Assembly (NCBI GenBank): GCA_002633005.1
Contig: NMRA01000073.1
Location: 1-62,000 of the forward strand
Reading direction: 5' to 3'
From: Phoronis australis
Taxonomy: Eukaryota > Phoronida > Phoronidae
DNA: 62,000 nt
Each line of letters begins with the position of its first letter. The stretch's first letter is position 1. The position numbers and the translations under genes were made by a program. Below are positions 23,101-34,651 of this stretch, piece by piece. The notes under the pieces were generated by a model. That model worked only from the letters and a program-made list of their open reading frames with translations, was not told the DNA's origin and searched no databases.

Positions 23101-26100
23101 TACTTTCTACAGCCGAAGTACGGGGGCCCTTCAAAATTTCATTTCCACCACATTGTGGTAAACATTCATGTAACTTCACGTTGTTTTTCATTTCCACAAA
23201 GAGATTCTATGTTTTCGGATAAAACTAGCGAACATTAATCAACTTTTTGTTTTTTATATCAGGCGTTTCCAAGCTATTTTTCCGCGACAAGTTTCCCGTT
23301 ATCGCTCAGTCGTCAATAAAATGTAAACCTAGAGTATATGCGACCATAATCTTTTTGCAAATAATGATTCCCACTAGTTTTTTTACTAAAGATGCGATAA
23401 CCCCCGAGCTCCTAGCAACTGCGTCGCCATCAAATTTCAATCACAATTAGTTTAGTTCTCTCAGTGCGAGAAAAAAGTACCGCCAGAAAAAATCATTTAA
23501 CTTTTCCCTTTTGTGGTATCAGCACAGCTCTCGGTTGTAACAGAGTGCTTTTGGCAAAATTAAAACAGGCGATTGATTCATGGAGTTGTCATTATTTTTC
23601 TTTATTAAGGAAAACACTAGCCTCAAGTCAGTCAACCTGTCTTGGAACGGGTTCCACATCCAAGGATGCACGGCCATGGCAGAGACTCTGAAACAGAACG
23701 AAACGTTGCTTGAGCTAGACCTAAGCTGTAACAGAATAGACCGCACCTGCCTGCAGAAACTATTGGAAGGCGTCAAGTTGAACGTGACGTTGGAGAAGCT
23801 AAAAGTTTGTCATTTTTAGAAACATTTTCCGCAAAAGTTTATCAACAAAATCGTGCGCTCTATTTGAAGAGAGATCCTCCTGCGTGTAGCCGTCAGCCTT
23901 TCTAGTTCTATAGTCTTACTAGACCTCCGACAGAGACGCCTTCTTCTTAACCAGTACAACAAAAATGGCTATCATTCACTTCAATTACCAGTTATTACGA
24001 TATATAGAATTATGTTTGTTGTACCTTTTTAATGACAATACCAGTGCAACACTGTACTACGAAAAAATTGGTCTGTTACACCCAGCCGTCGACCTAGAGT
24101 CATTAGTATTAACGGAGGGTCTGGTAAGAAGGCACATTTGCCGTCCGAAAAATTACACACCCGACGACTTGCCGTTGAACTGGACCCAAAACAATTCCCT
24201 ATTATATTATAATGAGACAGACCTTTTGTCAGATCATCTGCTGGTGAAAAGCAACAACAACAAGGTTTTAATAACGTTTTCAACGCTATGAGTATGTATA
24301 TTTTTAGATTGAGAACAGTTTTGAATAATCCACATAGTTGCACTAAATCTGCAACAGTGTCGTTGCAGTACACGGTAAATAGTAAACTGTAAATAACGCA
24401 AACCGATTGAAAACGGCAATTTTTAACAGGTAAGCCAATTCGGACAGAAGTGCCCATGAAACCAGTGTTTGTGTAAGTAGTCATGCAGTACACCCTGACC
24501 AACCTGAAATTGTCCAGCAGCAAAAATATGTGTAGCACAACATGTAGATTTGACAGAAAAGAGATACCTAGTTTGACGTATCTGAATAACTTGGGTCGAT
24601 TGAACGAGTTTCACTTTTTTGCGATGTGACGTATGTGTGACGTGGAGTTAGGTCGATAATCCCGTCACCCATTTATTACCGAGTCACTGTCGGCATAGTC
24701 TGTGCTAAGTAACAATTAAATTTATTAATTAAATTTCAGTTGTGTTTCAACCCAGTTTCCTCCGATGGTGCTATGGACATTTTGAATGTTTTGGAAGGAG
24801 GCAAAGATCATAATCTCAAAGAAATATCGTTTTCGGTAAGTCGACAGTTTGTTATCTGAACCGTACTTGGGCTATTTCAACGAGCCCGCACCGGTCACTT
24901 CAACAGGCACCAGGTACAGCTTATCAAGTGATTGAATAAAAATTTAACACCATCCAACCTAGTGCTTTAGGCAAACAACCGATTCATATGGGCAAGCCTT
25001 GGGTTCATCGTAATTTTCCAGAGCGCACATGAATAATTGCGCAAAGGGTATAGCTACCCCCAAGTACAGTTGTATGTGGTCCACACGCATTCGTTTCATA
25101 AAACATTCATGGACTGAATAAAATTATTGTTGAAGGTGACACTTTTAGCCATGTTTATTTATGGTGCTCTCCTCACTTGGTTCCCAGAAACGTGGATAAT
25201 GAAAAAATGTTTTTCAATGCCTGGAAAATAAAAATGAAAAAAGGAAATACTCATAAAAAGATTCATGAAACGAATCAAAAACTCATATTGGGAGTCATTT
25301 CCCAAATTCAGTTATGCTTGGCAGCAATCACTAAGAAACTACATGGATACTGTTTTGGAAAATGCAACTAATGGAAAATGAAAAATTTGGCAGCAATCAC
25401 TAAGAAACTACATGGATACTGTTTTGGAAAATGCAACTAATGGAAAATGAAAAATAAAATATATCATGAAAAATGATGATACAATATGTGTAGAAAACCA
25501 TGTCTCAAACTGGAAGGTCAACACCAATAAAATAGAGAGGATTTGTCTTTCAGACGCAAGCAGTCCGGGAGGACTTCATAGACAAACTCGAGAAAATTCT
25601 CAAGGCGCGTCCATCGCTAGTAGTGAAACACGGAGTAATCCTTCACAACTACTTAGACACGTCATTCGACGAAATGAGGTTCATCATGGGTGACCCGATG
25701 ATCATTTTAATGGAATGTATGAGGTTGAGGAACCTTCGGCTGGTCGACCTTTTCCAGAGTTTGGACGAGGACGGCAGTGGTACACTGACTAGGCAAGAGT
25801 TCAGCAAAGGCCTTGAGGTGATGTTAGACTTAACTTATGTGCTTTTCAGCACAAAAATTGTCACTTATTTAGTTTATAATATACCTTATTTCTTTACCAG
25901 TTTAGGAAACAGAACGGTTTCTCTGATGGAAAGACTGCTGAAACAGGAAGCATTCGTATCGTAACTAGTCATTCACCTTCGCCTGTCATTTAGTGGTGCA
26001 CCAACAAAATTTCAATCTATGTTAAATCAATGACCTAAATTTAGCTCATCAGTTAAATTCTGCGTAAACATAGGGGCAGGTAGCGGGGGTAGGGGTAGGA

Positions 26101-28470
26101 GCGGCGATAGGTTTTCGCCCCTCCAATAATTTGGGTGCTAATAAGTATCAATTAATTGGCAATTAACTGTTGAAAATCTCCCCACTCCCCAACCATCAAA
26201 TGTTTCCTACGTCTTCTTTAATGACTATCAATGGCTTCAATCTACATACTTTTTGAGTCTTTTAGTCACCCGACATATTTGGTTCTAGTTTTATCATTTT
26301 CGTTTCCGGATAACTAGACGTAATTATTTCAATTATGAGCACAAAGAAAAGGTCCGTTATCAGTACTATAGAACTGACCAATCACTGGCACACCGAGTAT
26401 GATAAGTTTGAGAAACAAACACTGGAAAATTGATCCAAACCTCAACAACACTTGCTGGCTTATTGTTTCGGATTCTGCGGTGTCACACTATTCTAGACAA
26501 CAACAGAAGTTTAATTTCTCTGATTTGTAATATGCACATGAAAAAATCTAGACACGTTATTTTTAAAAATACGTCAATGTGAAAATAAAACTTGATTACA
26601 ACTGCTAACGTTGCAGGCTGTCAACCTGCCTTTAAGTCGAGAAATGATAGAGGATCTCATCGACCGCCTTGACACTGATGGTGACGGAGAAGTTGATTTC
26701 GCGTAAGTGGATGAATTTTGCCATTTTGAAGAAACAGTCAGTACTGTTGACGAAAGTCAGTAATACTCCTTGCTTCAAGTCATTGGAAACGACGCCGTGG
26801 TGTTAGAAGCATCAACTGTATATACAGGTGTATTTCTTCCAACAAAGACGTTCTTATCCTTTATTTGAATGGAAAGTGGTTCCAATAAGTCACCTGGACT
26901 TCCCCCTGGCGATTATAATGCTGAGATGACTGAGATTAACCTAACGTGACCAGCAACTGTATTGAGCCCGCGCACCGAAGCAATGCAGAATAGTCAGTTT
27001 GAGCCTGCGCACTGGAGAAATGTAGAATAGTTTGAGCTTGTACTCAAGCAGTGTAGAACAGCCAGTTTCAGCCTGCTCACTGAAGCAATGTAGAATAGTC
27101 AGTTTCTCTGAAACCTAGAAATCATTTCTAATCTAAGTATGGGACAAGACTCCGCAAACTTTTAATTGTATCACTGAAATTGTTTAAGTTTTCGTATTTT
27201 ATATTTTCTTGCCTACTACAAATCTGCAAAAAATGTGGTGGTCACCTAATTAGGTTTTCCGTTACAGCTGCCTTAACAATGAATGCATGTCTGGCAAATA
27301 GTCGGATACTCTGGCAAAATAAGTGCATCGAGTTTTAGCATTTTGGGTTCCATTTTCCTTTTATGTTTTATTTTGTTTTCTATCAGTGAAATAAGAAAAT
27401 TAGGGGACACCAATTTCGTTTTTCAGGTATTTTAACTCAAACGGAGAATGGGCAATTTGACCTCAAAAGCGCGGCAATTACAAGTTTACGATTACCCCGC
27501 TGCATTTCACTAAATGGCAATTCTGCTAGGTTGTTGAAATTACGAAATAAGTTACAGGGCTGCACTTTAGAGTTGTTATTATTTTCAACTTCCCGTTTCT
27601 AATTTGGGCAAAACTTAAATTTAAAAATTTCGTTTGAATTAAGTCCCAATCATATCTACGCTTGGATTTGCCTATTGCTTAAGTATGATTTCATTAGGAA
27701 ACTTGATGTCGTGTGCTATTATTAACCGCTAACATAACCAAAACTGAGCGCAAAATGAACATTTTTCAAATAGACTAATGTGTTATTTGAAATATATAAA
27801 TAAATCATATTCAAATGTTTAATACGTTACCCAGTCGTAAAACGATTACTTTAAGGCTTTTTGGAAAACTCTGTGGAACCCCTTAAGTGGCCTAATCAAG
27901 TTGTTTTGACAACAGGTGACGCTTTGTTGTCTCTTTCAGTATTGTAACTGTTGTGTCCTTAATAAACCCACGCGTCAGTCATGGAATCGTAGAACTCTAA
28001 GCAGTTCTGTGGTGGATAGGAAACAAACCCTGCGCGGATTGGCTCATGTGGTTACGATAAAATGTGAATTCTTTTACAGCGAACTGGTTTACGGACAGAA
28101 AGAACACAAGAAGAAAATGTATCGAATCATGCAAAAGAACAAAAACGTGCCACCGGAGGAAAATTCCATTCTATTATTGAGCAAACGGTTGGAAGAAATG
28201 ATGAATGAACGATTCCTGACATGGGAGAGGAAAAAGAAATTTTCAAGAGCAGTCAGGAGAGCCTCAATTCTAAATTTAGCCAATGAAGAACAAAACTTAA
28301 ACGAGGCTCCTATTGCCAGTCTGCCTCTACTTAATAGGCTAAACAACGTAGACACAAACGGTGACTCTGACATTCTAGAAGAGGATGACGATGATATGCA
28401 AAAAAGCAAAAAATTCAAGATTTTATTGAGAGGAACTTCTAAATCATCTACAAAACTTGAAATTGAATGA
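14175..28470 (+). CDS. LRR and EF-hand protein, LRRC74-like
   Basis: Twelve exons splice in frame to 642 residues plus a stop: 14175-14331, 14946-15065, 16461-16663, 17088-17195, 17941-18084, 18318-18396, 19011-19096, 23610-23804, 24740-24835, 25554-25817, 26617-26702, 28080-28470 (TGA 28468-28470). All have GT-AG junctions with matching phases. A basic then acidic, Ser-rich N-terminus leads into ribonuclease-inhibitor-type leucine-rich repeats, for example LDLSGNNFGEGDAVYFVRIL, LDLSWNHLRWKGAQAICQGL and VNLSWNGFHIQGCTAMAETL. Two EF-hands follow: loop DEDGSGTLTRQE, and DTDGDGEVDFAE, which is split by the 26702/28080 intron. Both keep acidic positions 1, 3 and 12. The tail is a charged helix (GQKEHKKKMYRIMQKNKNV) and an acidic segment. 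Animal LRRC74-type proteins share this plan. Function is not established; a calcium-sensitive scaffold is my inference. The start codon is not identified, and the 14175 exon rests on frame and splice evidence only. Confidence 0.82.
15675..15860 (+). repeat. Left-end fragment of the TIR/minisatellite element
   Basis: A segment reading GTGGATGCGTATTGCATTCA, followed by 'CATCTCTGTCTG' and 'GCGTCCGCTGCTGTATCTCC', matches the left end and first module of the element at 20412. It lacks the long CCGT microsatellite and the later modules. It lies in the intron between the 15065 and 16461 exons. Confidence 0.6.
17560..17630. repeat. 33-bp tandem duplication with an internal palindrome
   Basis: Units at 17560-17592 and 17593-17625 begin CATTGACGTTGCCACGGGTG and are near identical, followed by a 5-base start of a third. 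Each contains the dyad GCCACGGGTGGC. It lies in the intron upstream of the 17941 exon. Confidence 0.9.
19097..19959. other. Intron, no recognisable content
   Basis: This is the start of the 4.5-kb intron between the 19096 and 23610 exons. It is AT-rich. A TTGGTCAGTGTGTTCTACAA segment and its near-complement ACACACTGACCA around 19910-19945 form a small hairpin. I see nothing else. Confidence 0.4.
19960..23240 (-). pseudogene. Antisense LINE RT remnant, split by another element
   Basis: On the minus strand, 23240 to about 22430 reads as the N-terminal RT region (MTKKEIAEVVNKKKG, then NPGVDGIPIEFFKF, then FYCAFIDLAS and a VDRNFFIF segment). The 20412-22415 element interrupts it. The RT resumes at about 20410 with KSKSHLGITGNTFECRTGVR and QGCMRPLLFSLYI (motif B), then LLLFADEVTLIGDSVVELQR (motif C, with FADE instead of FADD), then a KLKKSEKWFYEGTE-like segment near 20020. 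Frameshifts and stops are frequent and the second catalytic aspartate is replaced by glutamate, so it is dead. It lies antisense in an intron of the LRR/EF-hand gene. Confidence 0.8.
20412..22415 (+). mobile_element. Non-autonomous TIR element with minisatellite core
   Basis: The ends carry an exact 11-base inverted repeat: ATGCGCCCACA at 20418-20428 and TGTGGGCGCAT at 22380-22390. The left end is followed by a (CCGT)n microsatellite (about 20462-20496) and a 'GCGTCCGCTGCTCTGTCTCC' segment. The core is built of roughly 110-base modules that each end in a 'CC(C)CTAGTGGC' box, arranged in a higher-order unit of about 451 bp (the CTACTGTGGC box recurs at 20939, 21391 and 21841). A 26-base direct duplication occurs near 21993-22043. 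The right end is an 'AACGCTCCGCGTTGCTCTTG' segment. No protein is encoded. The element interrupts an antisense LINE. The boundaries are my inference from TIRs and from where RT homology stops; I could not define the target duplication. Confidence 0.72.
24836..25553. other. Intron with a possible LINE scrap and a 69-bp exact duplication
   Basis: A short + frame near 25150-25180 reads FIYGALLTWFPE, reminiscent of the 'FIYGAExW' block of LINE RTs, but the match is too short to be sure. A 69-bp unit (25318-25386, beginning TTGGCAGCAATCACTAAGAA) is repeated almost immediately at 25387-about 25448 without visible differences, so the duplication is recent or an assembly artefact. Confidence 0.55.
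26964..27105. repeat. 37-bp minisatellite, four copies
   Basis: Units at 26964-27000 (37 bp), 27001-27033 (33), 27034-27068 (35) and 27069-27105 (37) share a GAGCCTGCGCACTGAAGCAA-like start and end in AGTCAGTTT. It sits in the large intron that splits the second EF-hand of the LRR/EF-hand gene. The surrounding intron (26703-28079) shows nothing else I recognise. Confidence 0.85.
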
Positions 28471-28831
28471 ATTGTTCAAGAGACTATACAGTTTCTGATA
28501 ACCTTCGTTGTCATGGATATGCAGTTACTTAATGCACGTCAATGTTCTTACCAAGCAGCAAACTCTTGAATTGTTGTTGATGCCTTAATCTGGAGAACTC
28601 AACTATCAAAGATCAAAATTGTCAATCTTTTCGAGTTTATATGTTGTACTTTCACTTTTATCAGCCAAGTTCTCCCAACGAAAGACCTTACCCAAAATCA
28701 GACAAAAACTCAATCCCAGAGCCACATTTATACTTAATAGAAATTGGATGTATCCTGCAAATGTGTCACGTCTGGAAACTACGACGATCTCCGTGATTTG
28801 TTTTACAAAAAAGCATAAATGCTATCAAGTG

Positions 28832-28837
28832 AATAAA
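28832..28837 (+). terminator. Probable poly(A) signal of the LRR/EF-hand gene
   Basis: AATAAA lies 362 bases after the stop codon at 28470 and is followed within 20-30 bases by a GT-rich segment (GTCTGAGTAATATCGTCGTG). It is the first canonical hexamer I see downstream on the + strand. Confidence 0.5.
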
Positions 28838-28839
28838 AA

Positions 28840-29202
28840 TGTCTGAGTAATATCGTCGTGTACATATCATATTCCCCCCTCAATCCGCCACTGAGCACAA
28901 TTGAAAAGTGATGAAAATGCGTCAGATCCGCCGTTTTGAAAATAACTTCCGGTTAAGCAGCACTTGATAACAGGTACTCGTATGAAACTAACACATGAAA
29001 ATTTTCGAACCAATTGGTTCTACAATGCGCCCTCTGCAGGACAAAACGTTTACATCCTGAAATCGAGGTGCCAATACACGGGCCGATATTTCCGCCAACT
29101 TTGACCGGAAGTTAATTATTTACGGCACATGTGTAGTGCGCGCCTACTATAATGATCATACAGATTTTCAGGTGTACGTCAAAAATTGCGCGCGGCCCCT
29201 AT
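28840..29202. other. Intergenic, nothing recognised
   Basis: No gene or repeat was identified between the 3' end of the LRR/EF-hand gene and the GC-rich block at 29203. Confidence 0.4.
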
Positions 29203-29525
29203 CAGTGGCGGATTTGGGGGGGGGCAAGGGGGCCATGGCCCCCTAAAATTCTCCCAGATACCATTTGGCAGTTCGTGGTTCGAATTGCTGACTATATAGG
29301 CTATGCGCGCACCCGCCGGGGGGGCGAATACAATGACAATGCACAGGCCTTGAAGAAACCCTGTTTACCGTTTCTTTTTTAGTAATAAGGTCCACAAATT
29401 ATCCAAAGATTCAAGATCCCTGCATCCCTACATGTTAGGTTGGGCGCGCGCATGTTGCGGAATTCTGGTTACTCCTATGCCCTGGCCTCCCCTCCAACTG
29501 AAAATCCTGGACCCCCTGCCTATGA
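29203..29525. mobile_element. Possible DNA-transposon remnant with G-rich ends
   Basis: The left edge reads CAGTGGCGGATTTGGGGGGG, a start often seen in transposon-derived repeats of invertebrates (general familiarity, not a database match). The right edge, read on the minus strand, begins GGCAGGGGGTCCAGGATTTT. The ends are similar in style but not clean inverted repeats, so this may be two unrelated fragments. No coding region is present. Confidence 0.3.
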
Positions 29526-31846
29526 GCATTTGAATCTGAATTTGAAAACAAAATGGCCGCCACTTTGGCATCTTGAAACCGATCATGACGAATTCAAGCA
29601 AGTCCGGAGCTAGATGTTGTGTGAGAATTTCGTGCAAATCGGCGGGCGAAAAATGCGACCAGTAGACTGATAATTAACAAACAAAGAAAACTTGATGTCA
29701 GGGCAATCAACATGAGCCGAAAGAATTTCGCCAGGTAAAAATATCTATGAAGTGCGAACCTATATAAGGAAGGTTGTCAGTTACATTAGTCAGCTAATAG
29801 AATTAAGTTGTGTAAATGCAGTTGTAAATTCTTGGGGAAGCGCAAATTGTGTACATGGGTGTCATTAGAGCAACATGCTCTTGTGGGTGCTGAGCCCCAC
29901 CTCAAAAAGACACAAGTATGGGTTGGCTGGGTAACACTTCATTTATTTTACAAATCTTATGTCTTCTAGTTTTTGATGGCAGTCCGCTGTTTAAACTGGA
30001 ATATAAAGTTCAAAGCACTAAGTGGTTCAGGTGCTTTGAGATGACCGGTCCTTTACGACACACACCCAGTAACACGCCTCTTTATTTAACAGCTTTGCAT
30101 GGATTTTCAAACGTGTTTCATACTTTTCAAGACCTGCAAAGGGTTGCAAGAGTATTGCTTTGTTGCTAGGAACCAATATGGTTCCTAAGATTTAATGGAC
30201 CAGTGGCAGTTAATGTGTCAGAAGGACTGCTTATATAGACAAAATTTGCATACACGAGATTTCTTATGAGTAAATTTTCTCAGGTGTGTTAAAAGCATGT
30301 TTCCAGGTGTTCACAGGATTTTTAATGAAACCTCCCTTTGGTCTAGCTGCTTTTCAAAAGGGCGGTCTTCACGAGTCGAGATTTTTTCCACATTGCTTAC
30401 ACAACATCGTATAAAATGTTAAAAAAATTCCCTCGCAATACCAAACGCAAAATGTACTTGACTCAAAACCTAACTGAGCGCACTCCCACAGTGAAAAAAT
30501 AAAGTACTTTAAACGTGGCTGGTTATTGATCTCAGAGGAGTAAGGAGTGAAGGTAAGGCTACGGGAGTAAACAATACTTCAGTAGGCAGCCTTATAGATT
30601 GGGTTAATGTTTGCATTTTCACCCGAGAAAAACTGGTGGAAAGGATGCGATCACAAGACTGGTGGAAGCATGTTATGAAAGAAACATTTGAACTTGGGTC
30701 GTACATTTCATGTTATTCTAAGAACTTAAGAGGTTATTTGGTGAATCTCAAGTCCCTGTACCAGACCCTTCACGCTGATCACAAGCAAGCAATCATCATT
30801 TACTGGCTTTCGCATAAGTAGTTTATTGCCCTGTGCAGAACTTGTTTGGAGTGGCCAGGTATGAACGCGCAAATTCTGCACTGCATAGCTGTTTTGTCAT
30901 GTTCAGTCTGGCACATAAACCTAGTCAGTTCATTGTAAAGGGAGATGATGTATATTTTTGGATATTTCAAATTTCTTCCAACTATATTTTTTCCTTTCCA
31001 AAGTGAGAGCAAACCTCTCGTCTCCTCAGACTTGTCAGGAATTTTGAAATGTGAGGGTTACCTTACTTCTTACAACTACTGGACAGACCACAGGTATGTT
31101 TCATGAAAGTGACGTCCATTGATTATTACACACAAAATCATGTTTTTGTACAAGATATGTCATCAGACAGTGTTCAAATACTGATCAGCAAAGAAATCAA
31201 TTGAACCAAGAACATAATGCATTGTAAATAGAAACACATTATTCCTAAGTTCATACCTCAATACTATGATTTCTCTAAATCCCAAAATTAAAAAAATTCA
31301 ACATATTAACCTCAGGATACAATCCTCTAAATAATTTTTTAAACTGTAGTGCAGTTTCGTACCTTACAAATATTTCTTAATGTCAACAAAAAACTACTGA
31401 CAGAATAAATACTTTATAACAAGTACAGTGTTCTCAACAAGATTAACATTGAGCGCATCGGGAATGGCAGAATGCTGTCAACAGCAAAGCTCAGCTAACT
31501 GATTGAGAACCTTATCGTCATAATTGTTAATAATCAGTCAACAATTAAGTATGGGGGTTCAAAATTTGAGCATGATGGTCCCACCTGAGCATGAGAGCTC
31601 AACATTTGAGCATGGTGAGAACACTGTAAGTGCTAGCAGACACTATATACACATATAGAACTCAGTGGTTTGAATCATGTGTTGGCTGGCAGACAACAAA
31701 CATTGCACTCATTGTTTCCAATGTGCCCATTCTTAACTTGAATGTATGCATAGGAGAGAATGTGGTGTTCTAAGCCAAAAGTTCTCTTATCTGAAGAGAA
31801 AGACATCCAATCACAAAAGAATTCAACAGTCCAGCGATCACAGAAA
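29526..31846. other. Intergenic, no gene recognised
   Basis: These 2.3 kb lie between the 29.2-kb remnant and the 3' end of TRAPPC2. Open frames are short. A + stretch at 30520-30820 is open over several windows (for example SQDWWKHVMKETFELGSYIS) but matches no family I know and lacks clear splice sites. Confidence 0.4.
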
Positions 31847-31852
31847 TTTATT
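31847..31852 (-). terminator. Possible poly(A) signal of TRAPPC2
   Basis: TTTATT on + (AATAAA on -) lies 24 bases past the minus-strand stop codon at 31876-31878. A very short 3' UTR would result; other signals further on are possible. Confidence 0.35.
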
Positions 31853-31875
31853 ATCTTCAGTCCACAGTCACGTTG

Positions 31876-34640
31876 TCAACCTGTCAAATACTTGCGACCA
31901 AAAAATTGTGCTTTTCTTTCAAAAGCTGGTGACAATACCGGTGTGTTTGGTTCATAGAATGGGTTCATGGCATGCTGCAAATAGAATAACAATGGGTTCA
32001 TGGCATGCAGCATATAAAATAACAATGAATAGTGAGACCTACTAACACAGTAGGGAAGGACAGATAACAGTAGAAATAGCAGACATTGCCCAGACATGTA
32101 ACTGAAATTATCTACATGATTACCAAAATGCAGGTTTTTAATATGCAATACTTGTGAGTCACAAATTCCAGGCACAGGTAAAAGACCTTAAAATATGACA
32201 TTGTGGTGAAATGAAATAATTGATTAAAATGTTTTGGCAAAATTTAATAAATTAAATTAATAATTACTCTGCGCTTACCAGCGTAATATCATGTCATTCT
32301 TGGGTTTTTATATTTTTCTTCTTATTCTTTTCAACCTTTTCTAGAGCTTAATAACTCTCAAATGACTCAACTTTCAAACTTTCCAAGTGCGTTTGAGCCA
32401 TTCATAAATTTTATAAAACATATGTTGGACTCATAATGCACCGGAAGAGGTCAATAGGTGCAAAGGTCATCTAATGTTCAAAATGTTATTTCTCCTACAT
32501 TTTTCAAGGAATTCTTTCCAATTTCACTGTACAGGTGTAAGTCTACATGCCAATCAAATGCATTATTTTTCTAAGCAATCTGTACATTATGCACAGTGAA
32601 CACACCTTAACATAAGTCTCATACATATCAGTGAAGAACATCTTTATCCCGTCTTCGTTCTTGACATCATGAAGCATTATGAGGCGCATGCGTCCTGCTG
32701 TGACAAACGCCGAGACAAACCACTCATTGAACTTGTCTACGATCTTCAGGTACATGTTATTGGATAACCACATCTGTTCGTCCACCAGGTCAAGGGAAGC
32801 ATGTGCGATGAATTGGTTTAAGTGACGATGGTCCTCACGCTGGATAATTTTAAGACATTCATTTCAGTTATAATGCTCAATTCAAACACCTCATGTATAC
32901 AAGGAGTTTCAAAACTTATTAGTGGGTAAAACAGAATGGCTCACCTCTCCTTTATAGTAACCAGATAATTACCTTAATGCAGTGTTATTCATCCACAAAC
33001 ATATAACAAGACGGGCATCGACACAAAAATTATTAAAAACAAAAGCACACGAGCGATCATGCTTTTATCAGGTCCTGAAGTCTGTTATCATCTTATAATT
33101 AATTTACAAACATACAGGTTGTTCATTTGTCAGATTATATATTAACAATTTATGGCTCTAAATCAGTCTCTTTGAAATTTGTTCATTGAAGCCAATTTTA
33201 ATGACTATAATGGTCTCCTCAAAAGGAACACCAGCTATCATAATTCTTCAAGCAGTTTGATGGATAGGGAGGCAGATGACAGAAACAGGCAAAAACAATA
33301 AAAATGGCCACAGGGGACACAGAATATGTTTAATCCATCTGAAACAAGGCAGGTGACATGGTCTCCTTTACAGAAACTTATCCATGAAGATCCAGTGCTT
33401 GATTTGGGGACCTGCAGGGGACCAATGCCACCTAGTAAAAATCCCTTGTTGCCACAAAGTTGCCATGCCACATCCAAATATGCACTCAAACTAATACAAG
33501 CACTAAACACATGGGAAGTAGGAATCATTTGACAAAAACTGGAAGGGCCTGATCCTGTTCCTCTGCCCCAGGAAATAGGATATTGGGCCCAAAAGAGTTA
33601 CAATAGGCTCAACATCAACTGGCCAAATGCAACTGGAAGTGAATAAAGGCCATGGTTAGTCATGCAACTGCAAGTAAACTCAAGACATTAGCATTATAGT
33701 AGATCTCAGCCACCACACTGTTCCAGTACATTTGTTGGTGTTCACATGCTTCTGGAATTTTTTTGGATTTTCAGTCATCCTGTGTATATTATTTACTGCC
33801 TGCCAATGGGATCAAAACAGGACACTTTTCATATTGGTGCTCTCTAAAGTAAACAGAGCACGGAAGTGACTTCTGATTGATCCTGACTCAAATTTGGTAG
33901 ACAGAAATTCAATTATTACACAGTGATTCATAAATATAAAAGCAGAGTAATACATTTCACTGTCAGCTCTTCCTGTTGTATGAATAGTTAAACTTCACTA
34001 ATTTATTTTAGATTTTTGACACCTGCTAGGATCAGCAGTAGCCACTGGCTTTGTTGGAGATACATCTTCACAGTGGGAATTGTATGGAACAGGACATAAT
34101 TGCTCCTCAATTGATATTTCAAAAGGTTTGACTTTATTATAAGGCAGCATCCCACCACACAGCAGTGGCAATTTGCTGTCACTATAATAGCAGGTGTTAA
34201 AACGCTGCTTATACCAGTAGGTTGAAGCCTCCCATTCGCATTACATGGGATCTGAAGTTGGCGCTGAACGTCTACCGAAGACCTGATCACCGTCTTGACG
34301 GGTTACTGAATTTCAATATGGCGCAGCTATTTTGAAAGTCACCTATTAATGTCACAGTCTGAATCACGGTCATAGAGCTCTAGGTTTTAGCAAAAATAAT
34401 GAAATATTCTATAATTATGACACAAGTTTGAAGAAAACAGGGTCAACATTCAAACGAATGACCGTCTAATATTTGGCAATATTACTAATTGACCGTAAAA
34501 CATACAGAGCCCAAGAAAATTACGCATGCAAGTACACACTTTACCTTGGGATCGGCAGGCTTGTTGGGTGGAGAAAATTCCATCTCAAACACTGGGTTGT
34601 CATGATGACCAACCATTGCAAAGTAATAATTCCCTGCCAT
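31876..34640 (-). CDS. TRAPPC2 (sedlin), TRAPP complex subunit
   Basis: Three minus-strand coding exons give a complete 142-residue protein (human sedlin is 140): 34640-34545 (start [23 protein letters not shown]...), 32839-32606 ([20 protein letters not shown]..., [20 protein letters not shown]), and 31974-31876 ([20 protein letters not shown]..., stop at 31876-31878). Junctions are in phase 0 with GT-AG sites. The coding exon with the start begins at 34651 after an acceptor (CTGCTTTCAG), so an upstream 5' UTR exon exists that I have not located. Near-colinear identity to vertebrate sedlin leaves little doubt. Sedlin is a longin-fold subunit of TRAPP tethering complexes in ER-Golgi traffic and is needed for export of large procollagen in vertebrates. 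Its head-to-head neighbour is PCM1, 5 kb away. Confidence 0.96.
31961..32026. repeat. 33-bp duplication across the TRAPPC2 last-exon acceptor
   Basis: GGGTTCATGGCATG occurs at 31961 and again at 31994 within a tandem duplication of 33 bp. The exon-side copy (31961-31993) contains the start of the last TRAPPC2 exon and its acceptor (minus strand TTTGCAG at 31975-31981). In the outer copy the equivalent position reads CTG instead of CAG, so it is not a competing acceptor. Confidence 0.85.
32840..34544. other. TRAPPC2 intron 1, no other feature
   Basis: I recognise no exon or transposon in this 1.7-kb intron. The other coding intron, 31975-32605, holds only the 33-bp duplication near its 3' end. 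Confidence 0.5.
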
Positions 34641-34651
34641 CTCTCACAAAT

